Source: Polynucleobacter sp. MWH-UH24A (GTDB lineage: Bacteria; Pseudomonadota; Gammaproteobacteria; Burkholderiales; Burkholderiaceae). From it: a stretch of 64,000 bases of DNA. Position numbers and translations under genes: made by a program. The number at the start of each line of letters is the position of its first letter. Position 1 is the first letter of the stretch. Under the pieces are notes generated by a model. It was not told the DNA's origin and did not search any database. It worked only from the letters and a program-made list of their open reading frames with translations. The stretch is taken from the NCBI RefSeq assembly GCF_018687475.1, contig NZ_CP061292.1, forward strand, positions 62,001-126,000. Reading direction: 5' to 3'. Positions 21,460-31,870 of this stretch are shown piece by piece.

Positions 21460-22923
21460 ATGGGTAAAGTCACTGGATTTATGGAATTTGAACGGGTCGA
21501 GGAGACCTATGAAGCACCAGTCAAACGAATTCATCATTACAAAGAATTTGTTGCGGCGCTATCAGATGCCGATGCAAAAGTACAAAGTGCACGTTGCATG
21601 GATTGCGGTATTCCGTTTTGCAACAACGGCTGCCCCGTGAATAACATCATTCCCGACTTTAACGATTTGGTGTACCAAGGCGATTGGAAAAATGCGATTG
21701 AGGTTTTGCATTCCACCAATAATTTTCCGGAGTTCACTGGCCGTATTTGTCCGGCACCATGCGAGGCAGCCTGTACCCTCGGAATCAATCAGTTACCGGT
21801 CGGTATCAAATCGATTGAACACGCCATTATTGATAAAGCATGGGCAAATGATTGGGTAAAGCCACAACCACCTAAAACAAAGACTGGCAAGAAAGTTGCC
21901 GTGGTTGGATCTGGCCCTGCAGGGATGGCAGCAGCTCAACAATTGGCGCGGGTTGGCCACGATGTCACCGTGTATGAAAAGAATGACCGGGTTGGTGGTT
22001 TACTTCGCTATGGCATCCCTGACTTCAAAATGGAGAAGTGGTTGATTGATCGGCGTGTCGAGCAAATGCAAGCCGAAGGGGTAACTTTTGCAACTGGTGT
22101 TTTTGTGGGCAAAGAAACGCTTGGGAAAGAAGTGAAGAACTACGCCCAAAAAACGGTGAGCCCTGAGGAGTTACTTAAAAATTTTGACGCGGTCATCATT
22201 AGCGGGGGTGCCGAGCAACCCCGCGACTTACCTGTGCCTGGTCGTGAGTTGAGTGGAATTCATTTTGCCTTGGAATTTTTAATTCCACAAAACAAGGAAG
22301 TAGCCGGGGATTTGAAAAATGAGATTCGGGCCACTGATAAGCACGTCGTTGTGATTGGTGGTGGTGATACGGGTTCTGATTGCGTCGGGACTTCTAATCG
22401 CCACGGTGCAAAGAATGTCACGCAGTTTGAGTTATTGCCTCAGCCACCTGAAGAGGAAAACAAACCCTTGGTCTGGCCCTATTGGCCAACCAAGCTTCGT
22501 ACCTCCTCATCCCATGAAGAAGGTTGTGAGCGCGATTGGTCCGTTGCCACTAAGCGGTTTGAGGGTAAAAACGGTAAAGTTGAAAAACTGATTGGCGTGC
22601 GCTTGGAATGGAAAGACGGCAAGATGAGTGAGGTCCCAAATTCTGAGTTTGAGATTAAAGCCGATTTAGTTTTATTGGCGATGGGCTTTGTCTCTCCGGC
22701 TCAGCAAATCCTTAATGCCTTTGGTGTTGAGAAAGATGCTCGTGGGAATGCCAAGGCGACCGTTGATGGTCATCATGCTTATCACACGAATGTACCTAAG
22801 GTATTTGCAGCGGGCGATATGCGTCGCGGTCAATCATTAGTGGTTTGGGCGATTCGTGAAGGCCGTCAATGCGCACGCTCAGTCGATGCGTATTTAATGG
22901 GCACATCAGTTTTACCGCGATAA
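21460..22923 (+). CDS. gltD: Glutamate synthase (NADPH) small subunit
   Basis: 487 residues. FAD/NADPH-binding beta subunit passing electrons to GltB through [4Fe-4S] clusters. N-terminal cysteine motifs [14 protein letters not shown] and [13 protein letters not shown] ligate the clusters. The FAD Rossmann motif [17 protein letters not shown] and the NADPH-binding [14 protein letters not shown] follow. Ends with the FAD domain [16 protein letters not shown]. Directly downstream of gltB; mlaF starts seven bases after the stop, so transcription may continue into the mla genes. Confidence 0.96.
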   Translation: MGKVTGFMEFERVEETYEAPVKRIHHYKEFVAALSDADAKVQSARCMDCGIPFCNNGCPVNNIIPDFNDLVYQGDWKNAIEVLHSTNNFPEFTGRICPAPCEAACTLGINQLPVGIKSIEHAIIDKAWANDWVKPQPPKTKTGKKVAVVGSGPAGMAAAQQLARVGHDVTVYEKNDRVGGLLRYGIPDFKMEKWLIDRRVEQMQAEGVTFATGVFVGKETLGKEVKNYAQKTVSPEELLKNFDAVIISGGAEQPRDLPVPGRELSGIHFALEFLIPQNKEVAGDLKNEIRATDKHVVVIGGGDTGSDCVGTSNRHGAKNVTQFELLPQPPEEENKPLVWPYWPTKLRTSSSHEEGCERDWSVATKRFEGKNGKVEKLIGVRLEWKDGKMSEVPNSEFEIKADLVLLAMGFVSPAQQILNAFGVEKDARGNAKATVDGHHAYHTNVPKVFAAGDMRRGQSLVVWAIREGRQCARSVDAYLMGTSVLPR

Positions 22924-22930
22924 TCTAGGC

Positions 22931-23767
22931 ATGTCCTCTACTCCTACCGCACGCGCGATTGATTCGCCCGTTGTTTCGATTCGGGGAGTGGATTTTTCCT
23001 ATGCCCCGGGTGAGCGCCAAATTCTTGGTGGGCTTCAGATGGAATTTCGCCGCGGCCAAGTGGTTGCGGTGATGGGTGGTTCGGGTTGCGGCAAGACCAC
23101 GATATTGCGATTGATCGGTGGTCAGGTGACTGCTCAAACTGGCTCGGTAGAGTTTGAGGGCCATGAAATTTCTGCGATGAATACCGATCAGTTGATGCAA
23201 GCCAGACGGCGCATGGGGATGCTGTTTCAATTTGGCGCATTGTTCACTGATTTGAGTGTGTTTGAGAACGTTGCTTTTCCATTGCGGGAGCATACGAACT
23301 TATCTGAAGAGTTGATTCGTGATTTGGTACTGATGAAATTAAATGCGGTGGGCTTGCGTGGCGCTCGTGACTTAATGCCTTCGCAGATTTCAGGGGGGAT
23401 GGCCAGGCGCGTTGCCTTGGCACGCGCGATTGTTTTAGACCCACCGCTTATTATGTATGACGAGCCATTTGCGGGCCTTGATCCGATTGGTTTAGGGATT
23501 ACAGCGCGACTGATTCGTAATCTCAATGATGCTCTAAATGCAACCAGTATTTTGGTGACACACGATGTGGAAGAGACTTTCGAGATCGCCGATTATGTGT
23601 ACTTTATTGCCAATGGCAAGATTGGAGCGCAAGGCACACCCGATGAGCTCAATCGCTCAGTCGATCCATTTGTGCGCCAATTTTTAGACGCTTCGCCTGA
23701 AGGACCGGTACCGTTTAATTACCCAGGCCCTGATTTAGCTAGTGATTTTGGATTACGCCAGCAATGA
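22931..23767 (+). CDS. mlaF: Phospholipid ABC transporter ATPase MlaF
   Basis: 278 residues. ATPase of the Mla complex that moves phospholipids between the membranes. Walker A GGSGCGKTT (49-57), signature ISGGMARR, Walker B LIMYDEPFAGLDP and the H-loop LVTHDVEET are present. It opens a compact run mlaF-mlaE-mlaD-mlaA-mlaC-mlaB, with mlaE overlapping by ATGA at 23764. Unlike E. coli, the outer-membrane lipoprotein gene mlaA is inside the operon, as is usual in betaproteobacteria. Confidence 0.95.
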   Translation: MSSTPTARAIDSPVVSIRGVDFSYAPGERQILGGLQMEFRRGQVVAVMGGSGCGKTTILRLIGGQVTAQTGSVEFEGHEISAMNTDQLMQARRRMGMLFQFGALFTDLSVFENVAFPLREHTNLSEELIRDLVLMKLNAVGLRGARDLMPSQISGGMARRVALARAIVLDPPLIMYDEPFAGLDPIGLGITARLIRNLNDALNATSILVTHDVEETFEIADYVYFIANGKIGAQGTPDELNRSVDPFVRQFLDASPEGPVPFNYPGPDLASDFGLRQQ

Positions 23768-24576
23768 GTCTTAAATCAACTTCCAAAACGAATCCGATTA
23801 CTAATCTATTAGGCGATTTTGGATTTTTTATTCGTAGAAACATTGCGGGCCTTGGCTATGCTGCGCGGATGTTTTTCTTGGTGCTGATGCGTTCTGGTGG
23901 TTTACTCAAAAGACCGCGCTTGGTATCGGATCAAATTTTGTTCGTTGGTAACTATTCGTTTGTGATCATTACCGTATCAGGTTTATTTGTTGGTTTTGTA
24001 TTGGGCTTGCAAGGCTATTACACCTTAACGCGTTATGGTTCGGAACAGGCCCTGGGATTATTAGTGGCTTTGTCGTTAACCCGCGAATTAGGTCCTGTCA
24101 TTACTGCTTTATTGTTTGCGGGCCGTGCTGGCACATCGCTCACTGCAGAGATTGGTCTTATGAAGGCCGGTGAGCAGTTATCCGCTATGGAGATGATGGC
24201 GGTTGACCCCTTACGTCGTGTAATTGCACCTCGTTTGTGGGCTGGCATTATTGCGATGCCAATTTTGGCCACCATCTTTACTGCCGTGGGCGTCTTGGGT
24301 GGTTATTTAGTGGGCGTGCCACTCATTGGAGTCGACAGCGGTGCATTTTGGTCCCAAATGCAAGGCGGCGTGGATTTATTTGATGACATTGCTAATGGTT
24401 TTATCAAAAGCGTTGTCTTCGGTGTAGCCGTGACATTTATTGCCCTCTATCAGGGGTATGAGTCAAAGCCCACTCCGGAGGGAGTGTCGCAAGCGACCAC
24501 GAGGACTGTAGTCCTGTCTTCGTTAGCAGTGTTGGCTTTGGATTTTTTATTGACCGCCATGATGTTTTCTAACTAA
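23764..24576 (+). CDS. mlaE: Phospholipid ABC transporter permease MlaE
   Basis: 270 residues. Inner-membrane permease of the MlaFEDB complex. An N-terminal amphipathic region leads into about five hydrophobic helices with the family motifs GLFVGFVLGLQGYYTL, LGPVITALLFAGRAGTSLTAEIG and the cytosolic coupling stretch MKAGEQLSAMEMMAVDP. The start overlaps the mlaF stop (ATGA); mlaD follows after 34 bases. Confidence 0.95.
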   Translation: MSLKSTSKTNPITNLLGDFGFFIRRNIAGLGYAARMFFLVLMRSGGLLKRPRLVSDQILFVGNYSFVIITVSGLFVGFVLGLQGYYTLTRYGSEQALGLLVALSLTRELGPVITALLFAGRAGTSLTAEIGLMKAGEQLSAMEMMAVDPLRRVIAPRLWAGIIAMPILATIFTAVGVLGGYLVGVPLIGVDSGAFWSQMQGGVDLFDDIANGFIKSVVFGVAVTFIALYQGYESKPTPEGVSQATTRTVVLSSLAVLALDFLLTAMMFSN

Positions 24577-24610
24577 CCGTCGGCCAAGATCGGAATAAAC
24601 TAGGATTCTT

Positions 24611-25105
24611 ATGAAAAAAAGTGCGATTGATATTTGGGTTGGATTGTTCGTAACGATCGGCATGTTGGCCATGCTTTTTTTAGCACTCAAGGTCGGTAAT
24701 ATGAGTGCCGTCTCATTCGCTCCAACCTACACGGTTTCAGCCCGCTTTGACAATATTGGTGGTTTAAAACCGCGTGCGCCAGTAAAAAGTGCCGGCGTTG
24801 TGGTCGGCCGCATTTCAACCATTCAGTTTGATGACAAAACCTATCAAGCTACGGTAACGATGACGATTGATAAGACCTACCAGTTTCCGAAGGATTCGTC
24901 AGCTAAGATATTGACTTCAGGTTTGTTGGGCGAACAATACATTGGTCTTGAAGCGGGTGGCGATGATCAAATGCTCGCCGATGGCGGTAAGATTACCCAG
25001 ACCCAGTCAGCCATTGTTTTAGAAAATCTGATTAGTCAATTTCTTTATAACAAGGCAGCAGACACTGGGCAAGATAAAGGCGATTCCAAGTCCGGCGCTA
25101 AATAA
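24611..25105 (+). CDS. mlaD: MCE-domain substrate-binding protein MlaD
   Basis: 164 residues. One N-terminal anchor helix (about 7-28) and one MCE domain (about 38-120) with FDNIGGLKPRAPVKSAGVVVGRI and a GLLGEQYIGLE segment; a helical region (VLENLISQFLYNK) ends the protein. MlaD hexamers form the periplasmic lipid-binding ring over MlaE. Third gene of the operon. Confidence 0.94.
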   Translation: MKKSAIDIWVGLFVTIGMLAMLFLALKVGNMSAVSFAPTYTVSARFDNIGGLKPRAPVKSAGVVVGRISTIQFDDKTYQATVTMTIDKTYQFPKDSSAKILTSGLLGEQYIGLEAGGDDQMLADGGKITQTQSAIVLENLISQFLYNKAADTGQDKGDSKSGAK

Positions 25106-25134
25106 CCATAACTATTTAAGAAACAACCTCGACT

Positions 25135-25872
25135 GTGATTTTTCTAAAGCGCCTGGGCATTACTTTTCTAAGTTTTTGCATTATTGGTTGTGCAAGCATC
25201 CCTGCAGGTAGTGAGCCATCGCCCCATGATCCATGGGAATCTTTTAATCGCTCGGTGTTTTCTTTTAATGAGGGATTAGACGAGTATTTATTAAAACCCA
25301 TTACCAGGGGTTATCGATTTATATTGCCAAAACCTGCCCAGCAAGGGATTGACAACTTTTTTGGTAACTACCGCGACATCTACACTTCAGTAAATAATCT
25401 TTTGCAAGGCAATGTAAGCATGGCCTTTAGCGATTTAATGCGAGTGGTCGTCAATACCATTTTTGGTTTAGGTGGCTTTATTGATATGGCCACACCGGGA
25501 GGGTTAGAAAAACACAAAGCAGATTTTGGGCAAACTTTTGGTGTTTGGGGAGTGCCTGCAGGCCCTTATGTGGTTTTACCAATTTTTGGCCCCAGTAATG
25601 TCCGCGATACCTTTGGTACTGCGGTGGATTTAGAGACCGATTATCTGTTCCGACTATTACCTGACGTGGCCCTGCGCAACAGTTTGACGGGGTTGCGGAT
25701 TGTCAATGCTCGTAATAATTACTATGAAGCAGGCGATCTTCTTGAGGGTGCGGCGATTGATAAGTACACCTTTACCCGGGATGCCTACATTCAACGGCGC
25801 CAGTATCAAATTGATCAGGCCAAGGAAGGCAAGGAATCAAGCGCACCCGTTTACGAGAACCCCTACGAGTAA
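25135..25872 (+). CDS. mlaA: Outer-membrane lipoprotein MlaA (VacJ)
   Basis: 245 residues, GTG start at 25135. Lipoprotein signal with lipobox FCIIGC and lipidated Cys19. Family motifs DPWESFNRSVFSFNEGLDEY, the N-F-F-G-N-Y-R-D stretch, GFIDMATPGGLEKHKADFGQTFGVWG and GPYVVLPIFGPSNVRDTFG are clear. MlaA sits in the outer membrane, usually with a porin, and removes phospholipids from the outer leaflet for MlaC. A candidate porin partner is encoded at 38876-40039 (inference). Confidence 0.94.
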   Translation: MIFLKRLGITFLSFCIIGCASIPAGSEPSPHDPWESFNRSVFSFNEGLDEYLLKPITRGYRFILPKPAQQGIDNFFGNYRDIYTSVNNLLQGNVSMAFSDLMRVVVNTIFGLGGFIDMATPGGLEKHKADFGQTFGVWGVPAGPYVVLPIFGPSNVRDTFGTAVDLETDYLFRLLPDVALRNSLTGLRIVNARNNYYEAGDLLEGAAIDKYTFTRDAYIQRRQYQIDQAKEGKESSAPVYENPYE

Positions 25873-25922
25873 ATCATTCAAAAAGACTAAAATCAATCCA
25901 TTATTTTTTTGACCGGCTTATC

Positions 25923-26549
25923 GTGAAAACAACCTTTTTAACTTTCTTTGCTTTTTTGCTGTCTGGCATGGTTGGCTTTGCCAATGCGCAAAATGTGCCT
26001 GACCCGAACTCGCCTGATGGCCTCATCAAAATAATTGTGGCCGATGTGATGGCCTCCGTGAAGGCCGATCCTGAAATCCAGAAAGGCAATATTCCTCGGG
26101 TGGTGGATTTGGTAGAAAAGAAAATTGTTCCCTATACCGATATGCGCAGAACCACGCAATTGGCCATGGGAAGAAATTGGAGCAAGGCAAGCCCGGAGCA
26201 GCAAACGCAACTGATTGCCGAGTTCAAATCTTTGTTAATACGAACCTACTCAGGGGCTTTGAGTCAATTGCGTGATCAGACGGTTCAATACAAACCCTTT
26301 CGTGCAAATCCGAGCGATACCGATGTGATTGTGCGAACCGTGGTCATTGGTAAATCAGATCCGATCCCCTTGGACTATCGGCTTGAGAAAACCAATGATG
26401 GGTGGAAAGTCTATGACATTAACATCATGGGCGCTTGGCTGATTGAGGCGTACCGTAATCAATTTACTAATCAAATTAGTCAAAATGGTGTCGATGGCCT
26501 GATTAAGTTTTTGCAAGAACGCAACGCGATGTTGGCAGGCAAGAAGTAA
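25923..26549 (+). CDS. mlaC: Periplasmic phospholipid-binding protein MlaC
   Basis: 208 residues, GTG start at 25923. Signal peptide about 1-23 (ending ANA). The mature protein matches the Tol-Ttg2D/MlaC family: VPYTDMRRTTQLAMGRNW, a central helix pair, YRLEKTNDGWKVYDINIMGAWLIEAYRNQF. It shuttles phospholipids between MlaA and MlaFEDB. Two bases separate it from mlaB. Confidence 0.94.
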   Translation: MKTTFLTFFAFLLSGMVGFANAQNVPDPNSPDGLIKIIVADVMASVKADPEIQKGNIPRVVDLVEKKIVPYTDMRRTTQLAMGRNWSKASPEQQTQLIAEFKSLLIRTYSGALSQLRDQTVQYKPFRANPSDTDVIVRTVVIGKSDPIPLDYRLEKTNDGWKVYDINIMGAWLIEAYRNQFTNQISQNGVDGLIKFLQERNAMLAGKK

Positions 26550-26551
26550 GT

Positions 26552-26812
26552 ATGAGTTTTGCCTTGCCGAATTGCGTGACCCAGGCCAATGCGCTCGGTA
26601 TTGAGAAACAGGGCGCTCTTGCCCTAGTACAGTCTTCCCAAGTGGATTGCTCTGCACTGCGTGATTTTGACTCAAGCGTGCTAGCGGTTCTGCTGGCATG
26701 GCGCCGCCAACTGCAAGAGCGCAACCAATCCCTCGTAGTTTTAAATTCCCCTGAGAAATTAAGAGTACTTGCTAGCGTGTATGGAGTGACTGATCTTTTG
26801 GGGCTGCAGTAA
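26552..26812 (+). CDS. mlaB: STAS-domain protein MlaB
   Basis: 86 residues forming a single STAS domain. MlaB binds MlaF and stabilises or regulates the ATPase complex. Recognisable features are the QVDCSALRDFDSSVLAVLLAWRR segment around the helix that contacts MlaF. Sequence conservation of this family is low, so the call leans on size and position after mlaC. Confidence 0.85.
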   Translation: MSFALPNCVTQANALGIEKQGALALVQSSQVDCSALRDFDSSVLAVLLAWRRQLQERNQSLVVLNSPEKLRVLASVYGVTDLLGLQ

Positions 26813-26815
26813 GTC

Positions 26816-27562
26816 ATGCAATCAGCTGTTCTCGTTGAACATTTAACTAAATCTTATGGTTCACTACAAGCGCTTAAGAATGTTTCTTTGGATGTAAAGG
26901 AGGGCGAGTTTTTTGGTTTGCTCGGTCCTAACGGTGCTGGTAAGACCACGCTGATTTCGATTTTGGCTGGTTTATGCCGACCCGATTCCGGTCGCGCGTT
27001 CGTCATGGGCACGAATGTGCAAACTAATTTTATTGAGGCGCGTCGATTACTAGGCGTGGTTCCTCAAGAGCTGGTATTTGATCCTTTTTTTACGGTTCGG
27101 GAGACCCTGCGGTTTCAGTCGGGTTATTTTGGGATTCGGAATAATGATGATTGGATTGATGAGATCATGACCCATCTCGATTTAACCAGTAAGGCCAATA
27201 GCAATATGCGTTCGCTTTCTGGAGGTATGAAGCGTCGCGTTTTGGTTGCACAGGCCCTCGTGCATCGCCCACCCGTGATTGTCTTGGATGAGCCGACTGC
27301 TGGTGTGGATGTCGAGTTGCGTCAGTCCCTCTGGAAATTTATTAGTCGTCTTAATCAAGATGGTCACACCATCTTGTTAACCACTCATTATTTAGAAGAG
27401 GCTGAAAGTCTATGTGGCCGTATCGCGATGCTCAAATCTGGTCAAGTCGTGGCACTCGATACCACTCAAAATCTGCTCGCACGCTATGGAGCACACAAAG
27501 CACAAGCTGGGCAAGAGGCTGATCTAGAGGATGTATTTATTCAAATTATGGCGGGAGAGTAG
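26816..27562 (+). CDS. ABC transporter ATP-binding protein (YadG-like)
   Basis: 248 residues. Walker A GPNGAGKTT (about 37-45), Q-loop VPQEL, signature LSGGMKRR, Walker B VIVLDEPTAGVD and H-loop LLTTHYLEEAE mark an ABC-2 exporter ATPase of the YadG/DrrA type. Three bases after mlaB and followed five bases later by its permease. This YadGH-like pair next to mla is seen in other betaproteobacteria; the substrate is unknown. It is distinct from the Mla importer/exporter ATPase MlaF. Confidence 0.9.
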   Translation: MQSAVLVEHLTKSYGSLQALKNVSLDVKEGEFFGLLGPNGAGKTTLISILAGLCRPDSGRAFVMGTNVQTNFIEARRLLGVVPQELVFDPFFTVRETLRFQSGYFGIRNNDDWIDEIMTHLDLTSKANSNMRSLSGGMKRRVLVAQALVHRPPVIVLDEPTAGVDVELRQSLWKFISRLNQDGHTILLTTHYLEEAESLCGRIAMLKSGQVVALDTTQNLLARYGAHKAQAGQEADLEDVFIQIMAGE

Positions 27563-27567
27563 TCTTA

Positions 27568-28344
27568 ATGCCAATTCCATTTGAATACGGTAGTGGTTTT
27601 CCAACCCTGCTACGTAAAGAGATTAAGCGTTTTTATAAGGTTGCCTTTCAAACGGTTGCTGCTCCTGTCTTGACCGCCGTCCTGTACCTCATGATTTTTG
27701 GGCATGTGTTAGAAGGACGCTTGGTGGTGTACGACAAGCTAACCTATACGGCATTTTTAATCCCAGGTTTAGTGATGATGAGTGTGTTGCAAAACGCATT
27801 TGCAAATACCTCCTCGTCATTGATCCAATCCAAAATTACTGGTAATTTGGTATTTGTTTTACTTGCACCCCTGACTCATCTTGAGTTTTATTCAGCCTAT
27901 GTACTTGCTGCCGTATTTCGTGGGGTTGTTGTGGGTCTAGGTGTTTTACTCATTACCCTCTTTTTTGATGTTCCTGCCATGCAAAACCCAGTGTGGATTC
28001 TGTTATTTGCATTTATGGGCGCGGCAATCTTAGGCGGCTTAGGGCTGATCGCTGGTATTTGGGCAGATAAGTTTGATCAGCTCGCTGCCTTTCAGAACTT
28101 TTTGATCATGCCCGCTACGATGCTCTCCGGGGTGTTCTATTCGATTCATTCTTTACCAGAAATTTGGCAGTTCATCTCTCACCTTAACCCATTCTTTTAC
28201 ATGATCGATGGCTTTCGCTATGGATTTTTTGGGGTCTCAGATGTTTCACCCTGGCTTAGTTTGACGATTGTTAGCGTGTTTTTCTTGGTCGTCTCAGGAT
28301 TGGCTCTGCGTTTACTACAATCGGGTTATAAATTACGCCATTAA
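27568..28344 (+). CDS. ABC-2 type transporter permease (YadH-like)
   Basis: 258 residues with about six hydrophobic helices and the ABC-2 membrane signature (FLIPGLVMMSVLQNAFANTSSSLIQSKITGN region; PATMLSGVFYSIHSLPE; LNPFFYMIDGFRYGFFG). Partner of the ATPase directly upstream, together forming a half-size exporter pair in the inner membrane. Substrate unknown. Confidence 0.9.
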   Translation: MPIPFEYGSGFPTLLRKEIKRFYKVAFQTVAAPVLTAVLYLMIFGHVLEGRLVVYDKLTYTAFLIPGLVMMSVLQNAFANTSSSLIQSKITGNLVFVLLAPLTHLEFYSAYVLAAVFRGVVVGLGVLLITLFFDVPAMQNPVWILLFAFMGAAILGGLGLIAGIWADKFDQLAAFQNFLIMPATMLSGVFYSIHSLPEIWQFISHLNPFFYMIDGFRYGFFGVSDVSPWLSLTIVSVFFLVVSGLALRLLQSGYKLRH

Positions 28345-28359
28345 TCATGAAGGATTGCG

Positions 28360-28599
28360 ATGTTTCCTACCCCTGAGCAAGTAAAAAGTTATATTAGTGA
28401 GCAGCTCTCTTGTACGCACTTAGAGGTCGAGGGGGATGGGCAACATTTTTATGCCACCATCGTGAGTCCTGAGTTTGCAGGAAAGCGCTTGGTGCAACGG
28501 CATCAATTAGTTTATGCAGCCCTGGGCGATCGGATGAAGGCGGAAATCCATGCACTCTCCATTAAAGCCTTTACGCCCGATGAGTTTGCGGCTCAATAA
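28360..28599 (+). CDS. ibaG: BolA-family protein (IbaG-like)
   Basis: 79 residues, a complete BolA fold. The helix-turn region [39 protein letters not shown] and the C-terminal [14 protein letters not shown] carry the conserved histidines used to bind Fe-S clusters with monothiol glutaredoxins; a grxD gene is present at 61479-61790. The mla-ibaG-murA order matches E. coli, where ibaG is linked to acid stress. Confidence 0.88.
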   Translation: MFPTPEQVKSYISEQLSCTHLEVEGDGQHFYATIVSPEFAGKRLVQRHQLVYAALGDRMKAEIHALSIKAFTPDEFAAQ

Positions 28600-28619
28600 A
28601 TCATTTCAGATTAGCGCGA

Positions 28620-29894
28620 ATGGATAAATTAGTAATGACGGGGGGAGTCGCCCTCAACGGTGAGGTCACAATTGCGGGGGCTAAGAATGCCGCTTTACCA
28701 ATTTTGTGTGCAAGCTTATTAACAGCCGATCCCATAGAACTCTTTAACGTCCCGGATTTGCAAGATGTACGTACGATGTTAAAGCTATTGCAACAGATGG
28801 GCGTGACCTTGAAGTTTCCAAATCCGAACGATCGCAGCCATTTGATCTTGCAGGCGGCGACTATTTCAAGTCCTGAGGCTCCCTATGAATTGGTAAAAAC
28901 CATGCGGGCCTCCATTTTGGTATTGGGCCCGCTCTTAGCGCGGATGGGACGTGCAACTGTATCACTACCCGGTGGCTGTGCGATTGGGGCGCGACCTGTG
29001 GACCAGCACATTAAAGGCCTCAAAGCCATGGGAGCCGGTATTCAGATTCGTAAGGGCTTTATTGTTGCAAAGATTTCTGAGCCCAATACTCAGTTACGGG
29101 GTAATGCGATCCTGACCGACATGATTACCGTGACCGGTACAGAAAACCTTTTAATGGCTGCTTGCCTTGCAGAGGGGACTACGACTTTAGAAAATGCGGC
29201 GCGCGAACCCGAGGTCGGTGATTTGGCAGAGCTCTTAGTCAAGATGGGAGCGAAGATTACTGGTATTGGTAGCGATCGTCTTGTGATCGAAGGAGTGTCC
29301 GCGTTGCGCGGAGCAAGCCATCAGGTGATTGCTGATCGCATTGAGACCGGCACCTTCTTGTGTGCGGTAGCAGCGACCGGTGGTGAGATTGTTCTCAAGA
29401 ACTGCCGACCCGATACCTTAGATGCCGTTCTAGTAAAACTTAAAGAAGCTGGTCTTAATATAAAAATTGGTACCGATTGGATTTCTGCTTCGATGAGTGG
29501 TCGTCCAAAGCCAGTGAGCTTTCGTACCTCTGAGTACCCAGCCTTTCCGACTGATATGCAAGCCCAGTTTATGGCGCTTAATGCCATCGCCAGTGGTGGT
29601 TCACGTATCACCGAGACCATTTTTGAGAATCGCTTTATGCATGTGCAAGAACTCAACCGCTTAGGAGCCGATATCTCGATTGAGGGCAATACGGCAATTG
29701 TTGAGGGGGTGGATAAACTCTCGGGTGCAACAGTAATGGCTACGGATCTGCGTGCCTCTGCAAGCCTGGTGATTGCTGGCTTGGCGGCTCAAGGTGAGAC
29801 CCAGGTGGATCGCATTTATCATCTTGATCGTGGTTACGATCGCATGGAGCAGAAATTAACCCAACTTGGCGCAAACATCCGCCGCATGAAATAA
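28620..29894 (+). CDS. murA: UDP-N-acetylglucosamine 1-carboxyvinyltransferase
   Basis: 424 residues. First committed step of peptidoglycan synthesis (enolpyruvyl transfer from PEP). Catalytic Cys120 lies in [14 protein letters not shown], the site attacked by fosfomycin in this family. Also visible: [13 protein letters not shown] at the N-terminus and the C-terminal [14 protein letters not shown]. Follows ibaG by 20 bases and precedes hisG by nine, so it is probably cotranscribed with both. Confidence 0.97.
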   Translation: MDKLVMTGGVALNGEVTIAGAKNAALPILCASLLTADPIELFNVPDLQDVRTMLKLLQQMGVTLKFPNPNDRSHLILQAATISSPEAPYELVKTMRASILVLGPLLARMGRATVSLPGGCAIGARPVDQHIKGLKAMGAGIQIRKGFIVAKISEPNTQLRGNAILTDMITVTGTENLLMAACLAEGTTTLENAAREPEVGDLAELLVKMGAKITGIGSDRLVIEGVSALRGASHQVIADRIETGTFLCAVAATGGEIVLKNCRPDTLDAVLVKLKEAGLNIKIGTDWISASMSGRPKPVSFRTSEYPAFPTDMQAQFMALNAIASGGSRITETIFENRFMHVQELNRLGADISIEGNTAIVEGVDKLSGATVMATDLRASASLVIAGLAAQGETQVDRIYHLDRGYDRMEQKLTQLGANIRRMK

Positions 29895-29903
29895 TGGGTC
29901 ATT

Positions 29904-30530
29904 ATGTTAACTTTAGCCTTGTCCAAAGGACGTATCTTTGAAGAAACTGCCCCTGTTTTAGCAAAGGCGGGTATTCGTCCGCTCGAAGACCCTGAGCAAT
30001 CCCGTAAGTTAATTATTCCGACCTCCAATCCGGAGGTGCAAATCATTATTGTGCGCGCATCGGATGTACCCACCTATGTGCAATTTGGCGCTGCTGATTT
30101 TGGCGTTGCTGGTTTAGACGTTCTTTTAGAAAAAGGCAGCGATGGTTTATATGTCCCGATTGACTTAGGAATCGCACGCTGTCGAATGGCGGTGGCTGTC
30201 AAAAATGGTTTTGATTATGCGGCGGCGGTGCGTCAGGGCTCGCGTCTGCGAGTGGCTACCAAGTATGTGAACTGCGCGCGTGAACACTTTGCCAATAAGG
30301 GGGTACACATCGACACGATTCATTTATATGGATCGATGGAGTTGGCTCCTTTGGTCGGTTTAGCCGATGCGATTGTGGATTTGGTGTCCACTGGTAACAC
30401 CCTGCGTGCCAATAATTTAATCGAGGTCGAGTCGATTGCTGATATCAGTGCGCGCTTAATCGTGAACCAAGCATCGTTTAAGCGTAAGCGCGTTCAATTG
30501 CAAAAGATCCTGAGTATTTGGCAGCCATGA
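29904..30530 (+). CDS. hisG: ATP phosphoribosyltransferase catalytic subunit (short form)
   Basis: 208 residues. First step of histidine synthesis. It has the catalytic core ([24 protein letters not shown], the PRPP-binding segment [15 protein letters not shown]) but not the C-terminal ACT-like domain, so it is the short HisG that needs HisZ for regulation. hisZ is not in this window and should lie elsewhere. The stop overlaps the hisD start (ATGA). Confidence 0.95.
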   Translation: MLTLALSKGRIFEETAPVLAKAGIRPLEDPEQSRKLIIPTSNPEVQIIIVRASDVPTYVQFGAADFGVAGLDVLLEKGSDGLYVPIDLGIARCRMAVAVKNGFDYAAAVRQGSRLRVATKYVNCAREHFANKGVHIDTIHLYGSMELAPLVGLADAIVDLVSTGNTLRANNLIEVESIADISARLIVNQASFKRKRVQLQKILSIWQP

Positions 30531-31846
30531 GTGTCAAGATTCGACGTCTTACAAGCCGTGATCCCGGCTTTGAAAAGACCTTGCTTTCCAGCTTGTCAAT
30601 TCCATCGGCCGATGATCACGCCATTGATCAGGTTGTTCTTGGAATTTTGGAGCGTATTGAGCGCGAGGGTGATGCGGCGCTTTTGCAATACACCCAGCAG
30701 TTTGATCGTTTAGCAGTCAATCAGGTTCGCGATCTTGAGATTGCCTCTTCTGATCTTACTGCGGCTTATCAATCTCTAGCGCAAGAGCAAGCAAGTGCAT
30801 TGCGAGTGGCTGCCGAGCGAGTGCGGGCCTATCACGAGCGCCAGAAAGTAGAAACTGGTTGCCACTCGTGGGAGTACACCGAGAGTAATGGCACACGTTT
30901 AGGTCAAAAAATCACGCCTTTGGATCGTGTTGGTATTTATGTACCTGGCGGTAAGGCGGCTTATCCGTCTTCTGTTCTCATGAATGCCATCCCTGCCAAG
31001 GTTGCCGGGGTTGGTGAGATTGTGATGGTTGTCCCTACACCTGATGGTGCGCGTAATCCCTTGGTGCTGGCAGCCGCTCATCTAGCAGGAGTGGATCGGG
31101 TCTTTACGATTGGCGGGGCACAGGCGGTTGGGGCATTGGCATATGGAACCCAAACGGTGCCGGCGGTCGATAAGATCGTAGGTCCTGGTAATGCGTACGT
31201 GGCAGCGGCTAAGCGTCGAGTTTTTGGTCGGGTGGGGATCGATATGATCGCAGGCCCCTCCGAGATCTTGGTGTTGTGCGATGGTTCTACCGATCCAGAT
31301 TGGATTGCGATGGATTTGTTTTCGCAGGCTGAGCATGATGAGCTCGCTCAATCGATTTTGCTCTGTCCTGACAAAGGGTTCATTGATCGAGTAGATGCGA
31401 GTATTCAGAGGCTATTACCGCAGATGCCTAGAGAGAAAGTGATTCGCGCATCCCTACAAAATCGTGCACTATTGATTGAGGTGGATGATATGGCGCAGGC
31501 TTGCCAAATCGCCAACCTAATTGCAGCCGAGCACCTGGAGATTTGTGCAAATAATCCCGATCAATGGGCTGCGCAAATTCGGCATGCGGGGGCAATTTTT
31601 ATGGGCTCTTACACTAGTGAGTCATTGGGTGATTATTGTGCTGGACCTAATCATGTTTTACCCACTGCACGGACTGCGCGGTTTTCTTCGCCCTTGGGGG
31701 TTTACGACTTCATTAAGCGCTCGAGCCTCATTGAGGTGAGTGAAGCGGGTGCGCAAAGTTTGGGCCCTATTGCTAGCACCCTAGCGCATGGCGAAGGTTT
31801 ACAGGCGCATGCGCGTGCAGCCGAGATGCGGCTCACGAAAAAATAA
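30527..31846 (+). CDS. hisD: Histidinol dehydrogenase
   Basis: 439 residues from ATG 30527, which overlaps the hisG stop as ATGA; an upstream in-frame TTG (30518) would only add three residues. Zinc enzyme oxidising histidinol to histidine. Motifs: [64 protein letters not shown] and the C-terminal [12 protein letters not shown]. It ends 24 bases before convergent hisC. Confidence 0.95.
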   Translation: MSVKIRRLTSRDPGFEKTLLSSLSIPSADDHAIDQVVLGILERIEREGDAALLQYTQQFDRLAVNQVRDLEIASSDLTAAYQSLAQEQASALRVAAERVRAYHERQKVETGCHSWEYTESNGTRLGQKITPLDRVGIYVPGGKAAYPSSVLMNAIPAKVAGVGEIVMVVPTPDGARNPLVLAAAHLAGVDRVFTIGGAQAVGALAYGTQTVPAVDKIVGPGNAYVAAAKRRVFGRVGIDMIAGPSEILVLCDGSTDPDWIAMDLFSQAEHDELAQSILLCPDKGFIDRVDASIQRLLPQMPREKVIRASLQNRALLIEVDDMAQACQIANLIAAEHLEICANNPDQWAAQIRHAGAIFMGSYTSESLGDYCAGPNHVLPTARTARFSSPLGVYDFIKRSSLIEVSEAGAQSLGPIASTLAHGEGLQAHARAAEMRLTKK

Positions 31847-31870
31847 TTAACTTAGCCTCACTACAGAAGA

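Noticed and set aside
26816..28344. Second ABC pair as additional Mla components
   Set aside because: It has ABC-2 exporter signatures (YadGH-like), not the MlaF/MlaE type; probably a separate exporter sharing the operon.
30518..30526. TTG start for hisD three codons upstream
   Set aside because: ATG 30527 forms the usual ATGA overlap with hisG and matches the family N-terminus.
29904..30530. hisG truncated at its C-terminus
   Set aside because: 208 residues is the normal short form that works with HisZ; the catalytic core is complete.
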